DNA of 64,000 bases from Nitrospirota bacterium (GTDB taxonomy: Bacteria > Nitrospirota > Leptospirillia > Leptospirillales > Leptospirillaceae). Positions 26,532-36,815 of this stretch are shown here, in pieces. The position numbers and the translations under genes were made by a program. Position 1 is the first letter of the stretch. Each line of letters starts with the position of its first letter. Below the pieces are notes generated by a model, which made no database searches, was not told where the DNA came from, and saw only the letters and a list, made by a program, of their open reading frames with translations. The stretch covers positions 1 through 64,000 of the forward strand of contig JAKBXW010000003.1 of NCBI GenBank assembly GCA_021840555.1, in the 5' to 3' direction.

Positions 26532-27509
26532 TCACTTCAACATCTCCGCCAGGTCCTCGGCTTTCAGGTGAGTATAGCGTTTCAGCATCTGCAATGTCTT
26601 GTGGCCGGTGATGGCCGCCACCTGCATGGGATTCAGGCCCTTCTCGAAAAAACGGCTGGTTGCCTCATGCCTCAGATCGTGGAAGGTTAGATCTGAGATT
26701 TTCGCCCGTTTGCAAGCCCTCTCGAATGCCCGAGTCATCGTGTGGGGGTCGGTCATGCCCCATATGGATCCATCCAATCGTCGAGGAAGATCGTTGAGAA
26801 TCCGCAATGCCTCTGTCGTGAGCGGTACCGTCCGGGACTTTCCTGTCTTTGTTTCCGGGATCCGGAGCGTTCTCTTCTTTGCATCCACATGCTCCCATTG
26901 CATCGCCACAATCTCTCCCCGTCTCATGCCCGTTTCCAATGCAAACCGGACGACAGGTCCAAGCATTGGGGAGTCCGTATGTTCCAGAATTTTTTCCAGT
27001 TCCCCTAATTGCAGGCGGCGTTCCCTGGATTCGGGATTCCGGGGTCTCCGGATCTGTGAAACCGGATTGACAAGAGACGCCATCCCCCATTCCTTGATGC
27101 AAATCGTAAACACGTGGGAAATCAGGTTCATTTCCCTGTTCACCGTAGAGGGGGAAACTTCATTCAGACGGCCATCTCTCCATAGGGATAAGTCGGAGGA
27201 ACGGACTCCGGCGAGAGGACGGGCCGAGAGAGGATGGTTTTTCCAGTAACGGATCCGTATGGTCTCGACAGCCGCTCCTTTCTTCAGCGAAGAAATTTCA
27301 CGTTCATAACGATCCAAGGCTTCGGACAACGTGGTATTTTCCGCCTCCGTTCGAGAAACGAAGACACCCCGGGCCATTTCCGACTCGATGACCGCCGCCC
27401 AAGAGTCGGCCTCGGCTTTTACGCTGAAAGTCCTAGACTGAGGCGGGAATCCTTTCCGCCGGATCTGGACTTCCCACTGAAGATCGCCACGCTTTCTGAT
27501 CGTCGCCAT
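26532..27509 (-). CDS. int: Tyrosine recombinase (phage-type integrase) of the element
   Basis: ALETGMRRGEIVAMQWEHVD, LTFHDLRHEATSRFFEKG, MQVAAITGHKTLQMLKRYTHL (R..HxxR..H/Y motifs); adjacent to tRNA att site. Confidence 0.95.
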   Translation of the reverse strand: MATIRKRGDLQWEVQIRRKGFPPQSRTFSVKAEADSWAAVIESEMARGVFVSRTEAENTTLSEALDRYEREISSLKKGAAVETIRIRYWKNHPLSARPLAGVRSSDLSLWRDGRLNEVSPSTVNREMNLISHVFTICIKEWGMASLVNPVSQIRRPRNPESRERRLQLGELEKILEHTDSPMLGPVVRFALETGMRRGEIVAMQWEHVDAKKRTLRIPETKTGKSRTVPLTTEALRILNDLPRRLDGSIWGMTDPHTMTRAFERACKRAKISDLTFHDLRHEATSRFFEKGLNPMQVAAITGHKTLQMLKRYTHLKAEDLAEMLK

Positions 27510-27567
27510 TCTCTTATTTCCCCAAGATTAAAAATAGGCTAGAATGAGAGGGTCTTTTGATAATGAG

Positions 27568-27585
27568 TGTGGCAAAATTGTGGCA
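27568..27585. promoter_or_regulatory. Putative integrase arm-type site near right end
   Basis: tgtggcaaaattgtggca identical to 3983-4000; lies between int and the att repeat. Confidence 0.6.
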
Positions 27586-27629
27586 AAAAATCAATTTTCG
27601 GAGAAGGTAGTTTTCAAGGATGGCTTGGG

Positions 27630-27683
27630 ATATGGTGGGCGATACAGGTTTCGAACCTGTGACCCCTGCCGTGTGAAGGCAGT
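27630..27683. repeat. Right attachment direct repeat (3' part of intact tRNA-Val)
   Basis: 54-bp identity with 3825-3878; lies inside the intact tRNA gene. Confidence 0.95.
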
Positions 27684-27707
27684 GCTCTACCGCTGAGCTA
27701 ATCGCCC
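27633..27707 (-). tRNA. tRNA-Val (anticodon CAC), intact copy
   Basis: GGGCGATTAGCTCAGCGGTAGAGCACTGCCTTCACACGGCAGGGGTCACAGGTTCGAAACCTGTATCGCCCACCA; cloverleaf and CCA present. Confidence 0.95.
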
Positions 27708-27786
27708 TCCGGGGAAGACATGATTCTAGAGTAAATCCGGTTGATTATCAAGAGATTCCCATCCCCTCCCCGAACAAGGAGCCTTT

Positions 27787-30642
27787 GTGGACTTCAAGAA
27801 TACCCTGAACCTTCCGAAAACCGACTTCCCCATGAAGGCCGACCTTCCGACGAAAGAACCGGAATACCTCGCCGTATGGTCCACTGAAGACCTGTACGCA
27901 AAAGTGGCGGAATCGACAAAAAACAGGCCGCTCTTTCTCCTCCACGATGGCCCCCCCTATGCCAATGGCCATCTCCATATGGGCCATGCCATGAACAAGA
28001 TTCTGAAGGATATCATCAACCGGGCCGCCCTCAAAAAAGGCCTCCGCATTTCCTATGTTCCGGGTTGGGATTGCCATGGCCTTCCCATCGAGCACAAGGT
28101 TCTCAAGGATTTAGGGAAAAAAAGGAGTGATCTTTCGGCCATCGAAATCCGGAAAAAATGCCGGGAGTCGGCCACCCTCTATTCGGAAATCCAAAAAAAA
28201 GAATTCATGCGGATGGGCATCCTCGGGGACTTCCGCCACCCGTACCTGACGATGGATTTTGCCTACGAGGCGGAAATTCTGAGATCACTCGGTCGAATGA
28301 ACGATCAGGGACGAATATATAAAGGAGAGAAACCGGTCCTCTGGTGCGGAACCTGCGAAACCGCCCTTGCGGACGCGGAGGTTGAGTATGGCCCCCACAA
28401 ATCCCCCTCCGTCACCGTCCTGTTCGCAAGGGAGGTCGAGGGAGACAGGATCTTCTACCCGATATGGACGACCACTCCATGGACCCTGCCGGCCAACCAG
28501 GCCGTGGCGGTCAACCCGGACATCCGGTACGCGATCCTCAGGCTCAACCATGACGCGCTGAATCTCGAAAAAGGGGCCCGGCTCGTCGTCGCGGAAGATA
28601 TACTCCGCCGACTGGAAAAGGAGAACACCTCCCCCTGGCGGGAGATCCTGGGAATTTCCAGTCTGGTCGCCTCGAAGAGCGGGGCCGAACTCCTCGCCGA
28701 ACATCCGCGCCTGGTTCATCCGTTCATCCCGGGGAAGACCGTTCCGCTTGTGGCCGGAAACTTTGTCCAGACTGACCAGGGAACGGGTCTCGTCCATATC
28801 GCCCCGGGTCATGGTGAAGAAGACTTCGAGGTGGGGCGGGCGAACAATCTTCCCAGCGACACTCCGGTGACAGGAAAAGGCCGATTTGGAAACGCCATCG
28901 CCCTCATCGACCCCGAGTGGGAGGGCCTCCGCATTCTAGACGCCGCTCCCCATGTAATCGCTCTCCTCGAAAGAACCCGGACCCTTCTCCACCAGGGTAT
29001 GCTTGACCATTCCTACCCCCATTGCTGGCGATGCAAGAATCCCGTCTTCTATCGCGCAACATCCCAGTGGTTTCTATCGCTCGAGACAGGCGACCTCAGG
29101 GAAAAAACACTCGAAGCCATCGGCAAGGTTCGGTGGATTCCGGCAAAAGGGGAAAACAGGATCCGGGGAATGATCGAAACACGCCCGGACTGGTGTCTTT
29201 CGAGACAGCGAGCCTGGGGTGTTCCCATCCCGGCATTCTCCTGCAACAAGTGCGGGAAAAGCACCCTTGATGGCGCCTTCATCCGCAAGATCGCCGACCG
29301 GACGGAAAGGGAGGGGGTCGACTTCTGGTTTGACCCTGAAAACGTCCATTCCCTTCTCGAAAATATTCGTTGTCCGGCATGCGGGGGAACGGATCTGACC
29401 CTCGAGGAGGACATCCTCGATGTCTGGTTCGACTCGGGAATCAGCCATGAAGCGGTGCTCAGAAAAAGGGCGGACTTAGCCTGGCCCGCCGACCTCTATC
29501 TCGAAGGATCCGATCAGCACCGGGGGTGGTTCCACTCGTCCCTGCTGGCTTCCATGGCGCTCGAGGGATCCCCTCCCTACCGGTCAGTTTTGACCCACGG
29601 TTTCGTGGTGGACGGACAGGGAAAGAAAATGGCGAAGACATTGGGCAATGTCATCGCGCCGGCAGAAATTATCGACAAATACGGCGCCGATGTCCTGAGG
29701 CTCTGGGTTGCCGCATCGGACTATCAGGAAGACACGCGCCTTTCCATCGAAATCATGAACAACCTTGTCGACGGTTACCGGAAAATCAGAAACACGTTCC
29801 GCTACATGTTGAGCAACCTCTCGGATTTCCCGCTGGACTCCCCCTGTGCTGAATCGACGGACATCCTGGACCGATGGATTCTCTCGGTCTGGGAGCGGAC
29901 GAAGGATGCCGTCCTGGAGGCCTATGACAGCTACAGGTTTTCCCAGATCGTCCAGATTCTCAATCATTTCTGCTCGATTTCCCTCTCGGCCCAGTACTTC
30001 GACATGATCAAGGACCGTTTGTACGCGGAAAGCCCGAAGGGGTCGCTCAGACGAAACACCCAGGGAACCATCGCGATAATCCTGGATGAGCTGTCGGCCA
30101 TCCTCCATCCACTCCTTCCCTTTACCACCACTGAAATCATCCATCATGCGTCTCAGAATCCAGCAAGGACCCTTCTTGAGTCCACGATGACAATCCTCGA
30201 AAAGCCTTTCCCTGCGCGAATTCCGAAAAGGATCGATCAGTCTCTTGAGGAAATGATCGACAGGCTCCTCGGATTGCGTGCCGTTCTCGGAAAACTCGCA
30301 GACGACCTCAAGAAGGAAAAACGCGTGGGAAGCACTCTGGAGCTTCATTTGAGAGTCGCGGGGGATCCTGCCCGTTACAATCCCGCACACTGGACCGAAG
30401 ATTTCTTTGAAACCTTTTTCATTGTTTCGAAATTTACATGGGCCGCTGCCCATGAGCCTCGAAGCAGCGAAGCTGTGCTTGCCCGCGCCGATGGGCCGGA
30501 CCCGGGATCTGTGCTCGAACTTCTTCCGGCCCCCGGATTGAAGTGTGAACGGTGCTGGCTCAGAAAAACGACCACAGGAAAAAATTCTGAAAATCTCCCG
30601 ATTTGCGATCGATGCCACCGAGTTCTCAAGGGGATTTCCTGA
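27787..30642 (+). CDS. ileS: Isoleucyl-tRNA synthetase
   Basis: DGPPYANGHLHMGHAMNKILKDI (HIGH), GKKMAKTLGNVI (KMSKS-like), C-terminal zinc ribbon CERCWL...CDRC. Confidence 0.96.
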   Translation: MDFKNTLNLPKTDFPMKADLPTKEPEYLAVWSTEDLYAKVAESTKNRPLFLLHDGPPYANGHLHMGHAMNKILKDIINRAALKKGLRISYVPGWDCHGLPIEHKVLKDLGKKRSDLSAIEIRKKCRESATLYSEIQKKEFMRMGILGDFRHPYLTMDFAYEAEILRSLGRMNDQGRIYKGEKPVLWCGTCETALADAEVEYGPHKSPSVTVLFAREVEGDRIFYPIWTTTPWTLPANQAVAVNPDIRYAILRLNHDALNLEKGARLVVAEDILRRLEKENTSPWREILGISSLVASKSGAELLAEHPRLVHPFIPGKTVPLVAGNFVQTDQGTGLVHIAPGHGEEDFEVGRANNLPSDTPVTGKGRFGNAIALIDPEWEGLRILDAAPHVIALLERTRTLLHQGMLDHSYPHCWRCKNPVFYRATSQWFLSLETGDLREKTLEAIGKVRWIPAKGENRIRGMIETRPDWCLSRQRAWGVPIPAFSCNKCGKSTLDGAFIRKIADRTEREGVDFWFDPENVHSLLENIRCPACGGTDLTLEEDILDVWFDSGISHEAVLRKRADLAWPADLYLEGSDQHRGWFHSSLLASMALEGSPPYRSVLTHGFVVDGQGKKMAKTLGNVIAPAEIIDKYGADVLRLWVAASDYQEDTRLSIEIMNNLVDGYRKIRNTFRYMLSNLSDFPLDSPCAESTDILDRWILSVWERTKDAVLEAYDSYRFSQIVQILNHFCSISLSAQYFDMIKDRLYAESPKGSLRRNTQGTIAIILDELSAILHPLLPFTTTEIIHHASQNPARTLLESTMTILEKPFPARIPKRIDQSLEEMIDRLLGLRAVLGKLADDLKKEKRVGSTLELHLRVAGDPARYNPAHWTEDFFETFFIVSKFTWAAAHEPRSSEAVLARADGPDPGSVLELLPAPGLKCERCWLRKTTTGKNSENLPICDRCHRVLKGIS

Positions 30643-30742
30643 AACCCCGATCATGGAAAACTCATTTATGGTATAATTCTTGCCAAAGGGCAGGTGTTGC
30701 GCGGATCGTCGCCCGGCTCTTTGTCTCCATTCGATAAGGGGA

Positions 30743-31252
30743 TTGCCGATCAAAAATTCATGGCTCTATTACGGATTGACGGGAGCGGGATTATTTGCTC
30801 TCGACCAGGCGACCAAATATCTTGTCCTTTCAAAAATTCCGATCGGAACCGATACCGACGTCATTCCCCATTTTTTCAGGATCGTGTCCGTGAGGAATAC
30901 AGGAATTGTGTTCGGGCTCTTTTCCCAGAGCCAAAACGCATCCCATCAGGGAGGGTTCATCCTTTTTACCGCACTTGCTCTGTTTGGGATTCTTTTCTAC
31001 AGCCATAAAAAAAAACGGGCAGGCTCGCCCGAATTCTATCCCCTGGCCCTCATTCTCGGGGGAGCGACAGGTAATCTGCTCGACAGAATTCAACACGGGC
31101 GTGTCATCGATTTTCTGGATTTTTATGTCGGGGACTATCATTGGCCCGCATTCAATATCGCCGACTCCGGCATCGTCGTGGGAGTCGGCCTCCTGCTCTT
31201 CCTCCAATGGGAAGAGGAGCGAAAACAAAGAAGGGCAACAGTTGAACGCTGA
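30743..31252 (+). CDS. lspA: Lipoprotein signal peptidase (prolipoprotein signal peptidase II)
   Basis: FALDQATKYLV, VRNTGIVFGLF, GGATGNLLDRIQHGRVIDFLDFYVGDYHWPAFNIADSGI. Confidence 0.93.
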   Translation: MPIKNSWLYYGLTGAGLFALDQATKYLVLSKIPIGTDTDVIPHFFRIVSVRNTGIVFGLFSQSQNASHQGGFILFTALALFGILFYSHKKKRAGSPEFYPLALILGGATGNLLDRIQHGRVIDFLDFYVGDYHWPAFNIADSGIVVGVGLLLFLQWEEERKQRRATVER

Positions 31253-31298
31253 CGTTTCATCGATCCCCATGATCAAAAGAGCTTAGGAGGAGATCGGC

Positions 31299-32204
31299 AT
31301 GGAATCAACTTCAAAAAGCCGTATCACCCGCATTCAGTTGGCTCTCGAAAACAGTGAATGGCTCAAGGCATTCCATCTATCTGAGGCGGCTATGCGAGAC
31401 GAGCCGGAGGTTCTCCCCTTCCGCTATCTCATGATCGACGCCCTGATCCAGGGAGGTCGCCTCGACGAATCCCTCAGACGAGTCACTGAGTGGCGCAAGA
31501 CCAACCCTGCCGACAGGAAGCTGGGAATTTACGCCCTGCATCTTCTCATTTACTTCAAGAAATTCGAGGAGGCCGAGTCGCTGGGCAATACCCTGATCGA
31601 TGGATGCCAGAACATCATCGAAAAAAGGGATATCCTCCTCCACCTGGCCTTCGCGGCCCACGGCCAGTCAGACCCGAAAAAAGCCGTGCTCATCCTCAAT
31701 GACCTGATCCAGGAGGATCCACTCAACACCGACGCCTATGAGACGATCGGAAAAATCTATTTCGAGCATGCCCGATTCGAGGAAGCCGAGCGCTACTTCC
31801 TCGCTCTGACCGATATAGACCCGCTCCACCCGCGTGTCCACCAGCTCCTGGGACTGCTCTATTCGGAGCAGGGAAAATGGGACGAGGCCATCATGGAACT
31901 CGAGGAGGCCATCGAAATCGAACCCAGCGACGAAACCATGCGGGAACTTGGCTGGACTCTCAACATGGTCGGAGACAGGGATGGGGCGATCAGCGTCCTT
32001 GAGGAAGCCCTGGATATGAATCCCCTGAATCTCCAAGCCCGGATCGACCTTGGAACAATCTACATGGACCAGGAGGATTACGACCGAGCCATCAATGAAT
32101 GGAAGATCGCCCAGAAGCAGGATCCCGGGAACACAACGATCAAATCATTCCTTGAAAAAGCCCGGGAGAAAGTTGAAAAAGATCGATCCGTCAGTCGGCA
32201 TTGA
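31299..32204 (+). CDS. TPR-repeat protein
   Basis: Multiple 34-residue TPR units, e.g. AYETIGKIYFEHARFEEAERYFLALTDIDPLHP. Confidence 0.85.
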   Translation: MESTSKSRITRIQLALENSEWLKAFHLSEAAMRDEPEVLPFRYLMIDALIQGGRLDESLRRVTEWRKTNPADRKLGIYALHLLIYFKKFEEAESLGNTLIDGCQNIIEKRDILLHLAFAAHGQSDPKKAVLILNDLIQEDPLNTDAYETIGKIYFEHARFEEAERYFLALTDIDPLHPRVHQLLGLLYSEQGKWDEAIMELEEAIEIEPSDETMRELGWTLNMVGDRDGAISVLEEALDMNPLNLQARIDLGTIYMDQEDYDRAINEWKIAQKQDPGNTTIKSFLEKAREKVEKDRSVSRH

Positions 32205-32280
32205 GATAATCCGGCAGAAATCTAATAAACAGGCAACCACGGGGGACGCTCGGCCTGAAAAGCTGAACTCCGACTGCCGG

Positions 32281-33246
32281 ATGTTCCAGGTCGACCCGGG
32301 AGAATCAAAAAAACGTCTCGACCATTATCTGGCCCAGAAATGTCTTCCCTTTTCACGTTCGCGGATCCAGAAGATCATCGACGAAGGCCTCGTTACGGTC
32401 AACGGGGCCGATGAGGCCGCCTCCTACAAGGTTCGGGGAGGAGACCTCATCACAGTGCGCATTCCGCCCCCCGCCCCAAGTGCCGACAACCCGGAAGAGA
32501 TGGACCTGGACATCGTTTACGAGGACGAGACGCTCCTTGTCATCAACAAACCACCCCAGCTCGTCGTCCATCCCGCCCCTGGCCATCGGTCGGGAACTCT
32601 TCTGAACGGCCTCCTCGGACATCTCATGAAGGACTCGGAACCGGAAAAAGAAGAGGGGCCCCCGAGGGCCGGCCTAGTGCACCGCCTCGATCAGGACACC
32701 TCCGGGTTGATGGTGGTGGGAAAGACACCCGAAGTTCTCGATCATCTCATGGGACAGTTCAAGGACAGGAAAGTGTCGAAAAGCTATGTGGCCCTAGTTC
32801 ACGGGATCCCCTCTGCGAAAAGGGGAACGATCGACGCCCCCATCGGGCGTTCAACAGGGGACAGGAAGAAATTCGCGGTCACAGCCACCGGAAAACCCTC
32901 TCTGACGCGATACCGTGTGGTGAAGAGCTATGTCGAGGGATTCTCACTCGTGGACATCACTTTATTGACAGGGCGAACCCACCAGATCCGGGTCCATTTT
33001 CAGCACCTGGGATTTCCCCTGGCGGGGGACCCGGTCTACCGGAAAAAAGGGATGAGGGAGGATTCGCGATTTCCCCGGGTCATGCTGCATGCCGCGCGCC
33101 TGGGATTCACCCATCCGGTCACGGGAGCAGAGATGATATTCTCAGCCCCGATACCGGTGGACATGCAGGGGGCTCTCGATATCCTGACCGAATTGCCCCC
33201 TGTCCAGCCCCTCTCCCCTACAAAGTCGCCATTACCATCCCGGTAA
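32281..33246 (+). CDS. RluD-type 23S rRNA pseudouridine synthase with S4 domain
   Basis: GLVHRLDQDTSGLMVVGKT; LLTGRTHQIRVHFQHLGFPLAGD; N-terminal S4 domain. Confidence 0.92.
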   Translation: MFQVDPGESKKRLDHYLAQKCLPFSRSRIQKIIDEGLVTVNGADEAASYKVRGGDLITVRIPPPAPSADNPEEMDLDIVYEDETLLVINKPPQLVVHPAPGHRSGTLLNGLLGHLMKDSEPEKEEGPPRAGLVHRLDQDTSGLMVVGKTPEVLDHLMGQFKDRKVSKSYVALVHGIPSAKRGTIDAPIGRSTGDRKKFAVTATGKPSLTRYRVVKSYVEGFSLVDITLLTGRTHQIRVHFQHLGFPLAGDPVYRKKGMREDSRFPRVMLHAARLGFTHPVTGAEMIFSAPIPVDMQGALDILTELPPVQPLSPTKSPLPSR

Positions 33247-34501
33247 GGGGTTTTGGATAAAAATAGGTGGATTTCTGGGGCATAAGCTCTCCCCGAAGCG
33301 AAACCTCCTCGATCACCTTGGCCGGAACCGGCCGAATAAAGAATCCGAGCGCGTATTCACGGGCGGTAAAGACCTTTTCCAGGACCGAGGAGGCAGACTT
33401 GTCGTACCGAAGAAGATCCTCGGTCCGGATCCTCTCCGGGGTTACCCCGAGAAGAGGCGAGAGAACGGCCTCCTGCAGCCAGTAGGTATCGAGTCCTTTT
33501 ACCCCCTCTCCCCTTTCCACCTTGAGACGGGAGACGAGAAGCTCCCGGGTATCACGCACGGCGACACCGATGACAGTCTCTGCCGGGGAGGATTTCCGTA
33601 GTTCGTCAAGGAAACGGTCCGAATCGGCCGCGGAGAATCGGGTGATCGACGATCGTGCTCCCAGCGCCGAAAGAAAAGACGAAAGGTCCCCGGAAGAAAG
33701 ATTTCGAACGAGTCGGTGGGTGGGCAGAACAGACAGGTTCTCGTCCTCGAGGGCTGCGAGAAAGACGGTCACGAATTCGTAGGGGGCATTCGGATTCGGA
33801 GAAGACTCAAGGGATCGGCGATAGTTCCTGTAGGCGAGATAGGTCTCGTACCGGTGATGGCCGTCGGCAATGAAGAGGGATTTCTTGCTGAAGGAATCGA
33901 CAACGGCGGAAATCGTGCCCTTGTCCGTGACTGCGGAAAGAGTATGCACAACCCCGTCTCCGTCCGTGGCACGGAACCGTTCATGAGCCTGTTTTTCGAG
34001 AGCCCCCATGATTTCCCGCCGGGCGTCGGGATAGAGAAGATAAATCTGGCTGAAGGAACATGCCGTCGCCTTGAAGAGGGCCATCCGGTCCTCCTTGGGT
34101 CCCTGAAGGGTCCGCTCGTGCGGGTAGACGATCTTCTTTTCCCACTCCTCAAGCCTGATTCTGCCGACGAACCCGCGAATGGTCCGCCCGTTTCCCGTGA
34201 GTGGATCACGAAAGGTCATCGAATAGGGATAAAGGGCCGGCTGTTCGTCGATCCTGAGGACCCCGGAGCTGATCATCCTGTCAAGTTCTTTCCGGGCCCG
34301 AAGGTAGCGATTGTCGTCCGGAGTCTCCGGATTTGGGGGAATCGGAAGCTCGAGCCGGATGACGTTGTCCGGATGCTTGTCGTAGAAGGCCTTTTGCGCC
34401 TCCTTCGAAATGATGTCGTAGGGGGGTGTGGTCAAAAGGTCCATGGACGATTTGAGAGAGTCCGCGTAAACCAGTCCTTTGAAAGGAATCAGATCAGCCA
34501 A
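33218..34501 (-). CDS. DUF1015 family protein
   Basis: IPFKGLVYADSL...TTPPYDIISKEAQKAFY, LFIADGHHRYETYLAYRN. Confidence 0.88.
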   Translation of the reverse strand: MADLIPFKGLVYADSLKSSMDLLTTPPYDIISKEAQKAFYDKHPDNVIRLELPIPPNPETPDDNRYLRARKELDRMISSGVLRIDEQPALYPYSMTFRDPLTGNGRTIRGFVGRIRLEEWEKKIVYPHERTLQGPKEDRMALFKATACSFSQIYLLYPDARREIMGALEKQAHERFRATDGDGVVHTLSAVTDKGTISAVVDSFSKKSLFIADGHHRYETYLAYRNYRRSLESSPNPNAPYEFVTVFLAALEDENLSVLPTHRLVRNLSSGDLSSFLSALGARSSITRFSAADSDRFLDELRKSSPAETVIGVAVRDTRELLVSRLKVERGEGVKGLDTYWLQEAVLSPLLGVTPERIRTEDLLRYDKSASSVLEKVFTAREYALGFFIRPVPAKVIEEVSLRGELMPQKSTYFYPKPLTGMVMATL

Positions 34502-34540
34502 GAATGCCTCCGTATTGAAGGGAAGATTAGATCCGGGGTG

Positions 34541-35569
34541 TCATATGTCCCGGGAGATGACGAAGTCAGAGAGGGCGAGAAGATGCTGACGGGCCGGAGA
34601 ATCAGCAAAGGCGGACAGATTGTCCTGGGCCAACCGGGTAAACTCCCTGGCCCTGGAAAGGGAGTATTCGATCGACCCTGTTTGGCGCATCAGGGAAAGA
34701 ACCTCCTCCAGATCCTCGTTCCTTGATTCCCCCGAACCGATCTTGGACTGAAGAAGGGGGCGAGCGGATGAAGGGACGCTCGCAAGGCAGTGTATCAGGG
34801 GGAGGGTCATCTTGCCTTCGGCGAGATCACGGCCGAGGGTTTTTCCGAGACGATCGACGCTGGCCATGTAGTCGAGGGCATCATCGGCGACCTGAAAGGC
34901 CATCCCGACAAAATAGCCGAACTGCTCAAGGGCATTTTTTTCAGTTTCGGAAACCCCCGCGAGAATTCCTCCGAGACGACACGTGCTTGCCGTGAGGGTC
35001 GCCGTCTTGCAGGCGGCCACATTGTAGTAGTCTTCCTCGGTGGCCGAAAGGTTACGGTCAAGGAAGAGCTCGAGGATTTCTCCCTCCGACATTTTTTTGC
35101 AGGCGAGGGTCAGGGAGTCGTTGACCTCGTCGTTGTGAAGTCCCATGGCGAGCCAGAGGGAATTGGCATAGAGGAAATCGCCGACGAGGATGGCGGGCTG
35201 ATTGCCCCACCGTTGATGGGCGGCGGGCTTTCCGCGCCGAAGATCGGCGCTGTCCACGACATCGTCGTGGAGAAGGGTGGCGGTATGGATCATCTCTACG
35301 ACGGCCGCGAGCAGAATGGAGGCGTCACCCTCGGAATGGCAGAGACGTGAAGAGATGATCATCAAAAGAGGGCGAAGACGCTTTCCTCCTCCGCTCACGA
35401 TATAGGATGTCATTTCGCTGGCCAGGGGAAGAACGTCCTTCAGGATGAGGCGGAGCCGTTCCTCCACCGCCTCCATCTGAGACTGATAGGCGGACCAAAT
35501 CGAATTGACGCCGGTTGTCATAAGTGGATTCATGCTCATAAGATATGCTTCACCCGAGATGATTGTCAA
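34541..35569 (-). CDS. Polyprenyl (octaprenyl-type) diphosphate synthase
   Basis: GGKRLRPLLMI, LLHDDVVDSADLRRGKPAAHQ (FARM/DDxxD), FQVADDALDYM. Confidence 0.92.
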   Translation of the reverse strand: MTIISGEAYLMSMNPLMTTGVNSIWSAYQSQMEAVEERLRLILKDVLPLASEMTSYIVSGGGKRLRPLLMIISSRLCHSEGDASILLAAVVEMIHTATLLHDDVVDSADLRRGKPAAHQRWGNQPAILVGDFLYANSLWLAMGLHNDEVNDSLTLACKKMSEGEILELFLDRNLSATEEDYYNVAACKTATLTASTCRLGGILAGVSETEKNALEQFGYFVGMAFQVADDALDYMASVDRLGKTLGRDLAEGKMTLPLIHCLASVPSSARPLLQSKIGSGESRNEDLEEVLSLMRQTGSIEYSLSRAREFTRLAQDNLSAFADSPARQHLLALSDFVISRDI

Positions 35570-35583
35570 GGAAAACGGGGGCT

Positions 35584-35967
35584 TCAGGGCTCCATTCCGG
35601 GATTGTAGACGGTGAGCTCGATCCAGTGTCCGTCAGGATCCTGAAAATAAAGGGAACGGGACACACCATGGTCATCGAGGCTGAAGGGGATGGCAGACGC
35701 CGTAAGTTCAGCCAGGGCACGGCCGAAGGCCTCTTCGTCTGTCCGGAAGCAGAAATGCCGGACCGTAGGAGGACGGGTTTCAGGGAGATCCCGACCGTTT
35801 GACAGAAGCGCGATGCAGGTCCCTCCGGCGCAGAGAAAGGCCGGCTCGTTCCCCCACTCCTTCTCGAACCGCCGCTCGAGACCGAACATGGTCCGGTACC
35901 ACCGGATCGACCGTTCCACATCGGAAACCGGTATGGCCACATGGTCAAGTCCCGAGATTCGAATCAT
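35584..35967 (-). CDS. VOC/glyoxalase-family protein
   Basis: ISGLDHVAIPVSDVERSIRWYRTMFGLE...YFQDPDGHWIELTVY. Confidence 0.9.
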   Translation of the reverse strand: MIRISGLDHVAIPVSDVERSIRWYRTMFGLERRFEKEWGNEPAFLCAGGTCIALLSNGRDLPETRPPTVRHFCFRTDEEAFGRALAELTASAIPFSLDDHGVSRSLYFQDPDGHWIELTVYNPGMEP

Positions 35968-35975
35968 CGTTCAAC

Positions 35976-36809
35976 TCAGAAAAGGGTGATATACCCGATC
36001 TTGACGGGAACGAGGGCCATGGAGGAAGACGAGAGCCCTGCCCCGGAAAAAGGTCCCGACTGGTTTTCGTAGTCGATCTCGAAAAAAACACCCTGATGCT
36101 TGACGGTTCCGAAGGGAATCATGATTCCGGGTCCCACCCGGAAGGCAAAGCCCGTCGTGCCGACCCCCACCCCGTTGCTGGCTGTCGAAGAGTTGAAGGC
36201 CGGCCCGAAGGCGAATTCCAGGTAGGGAACGATCGTGATCGGATTGTTGGCCACTGTCATCGGAAATCCGCCGCCATTGGCAAAAAAGTACTGGGCACCG
36301 ATCAATACCGGGACGTTGGTGTCGTTTCCAAAGGCATGAACCGCGATGCTGGCGGTCAGGGCGAGGTTTTTGTAGATCGTGTACCCGCCCTCGATTCCCA
36401 CCAGAAACCCTGTTCCGAGCCCTTCGTTTCCGATCGCCCCGGTGACCGTCGGACCGCTCGCCGGAACGAAGCCGATGTCGGCCTGAAAGAGAATCTGGCC
36501 CGGAGCTCCGAGCGGGTTGACCGACTCCGATGTCGAGACGTCCGACTGCCCGGAAAAATCAGGGAGACCGTCCTGATTGTCGATATCGACCGCCCATGCG
36601 GAACCCGATACAGAAAAGACGAAAAGGACCAACATCAGGAAAAGGGGAACCAGTCTCCAGACAAGACGTGAAGAAGGGAAGGAGAACGGAACCTCACCAG
36701 CCCACCCTTGCGCCTGTCTCAACATTTCCTGCAAAGAAATCCTCCCCTTTTCGCGATACGCGGCGACTTCGCGACCCTCCCGTCGATGGCCATGGTATAA
36801 TCGCCCCAT
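35976..36809 (-). CDS. Exported outer-membrane-type protein
   Basis: Signal-like segment LFLMLVLFVFSVSGSAWA; beta-barrel-like C-terminus ending KIGYITLF. Confidence 0.5.
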   Translation of the reverse strand: MGRLYHGHRREGREVAAYREKGRISLQEMLRQAQGWAGEVPFSFPSSRLVWRLVPLFLMLVLFVFSVSGSAWAVDIDNQDGLPDFSGQSDVSTSESVNPLGAPGQILFQADIGFVPASGPTVTGAIGNEGLGTGFLVGIEGGYTIYKNLALTASIAVHAFGNDTNVPVLIGAQYFFANGGGFPMTVANNPITIVPYLEFAFGPAFNSSTASNGVGVGTTGFAFRVGPGIMIPFGTVKHQGVFFEIDYENQSGPFSGAGLSSSSMALVPVKIGYITLF

Positions 36810-36815
36810 GCTAGC

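Larger units (their letters stand above)
3825..27683. mobile_element. Integrative mobilizable element (IME) / genomic island inserted in tRNA-Val, about 23.9 kb including both repeats
   Basis: 54-bp direct repeat at both ends (3825-3878 and 27630-27683), tyrosine integrase adjacent to intact tRNA, mobilization genes, VapE-like replication gene, accessory ars cargo; no type IV secretion genes seen. Confidence 0.93.

Noticed and set aside
4009-27509. Anti-phage defence or toxin-antitoxin system in the island
   Set aside because: No restriction, CRISPR-Cas, Abi, retron, CBASS or recognised TA genes could be identified among the readable ORFs
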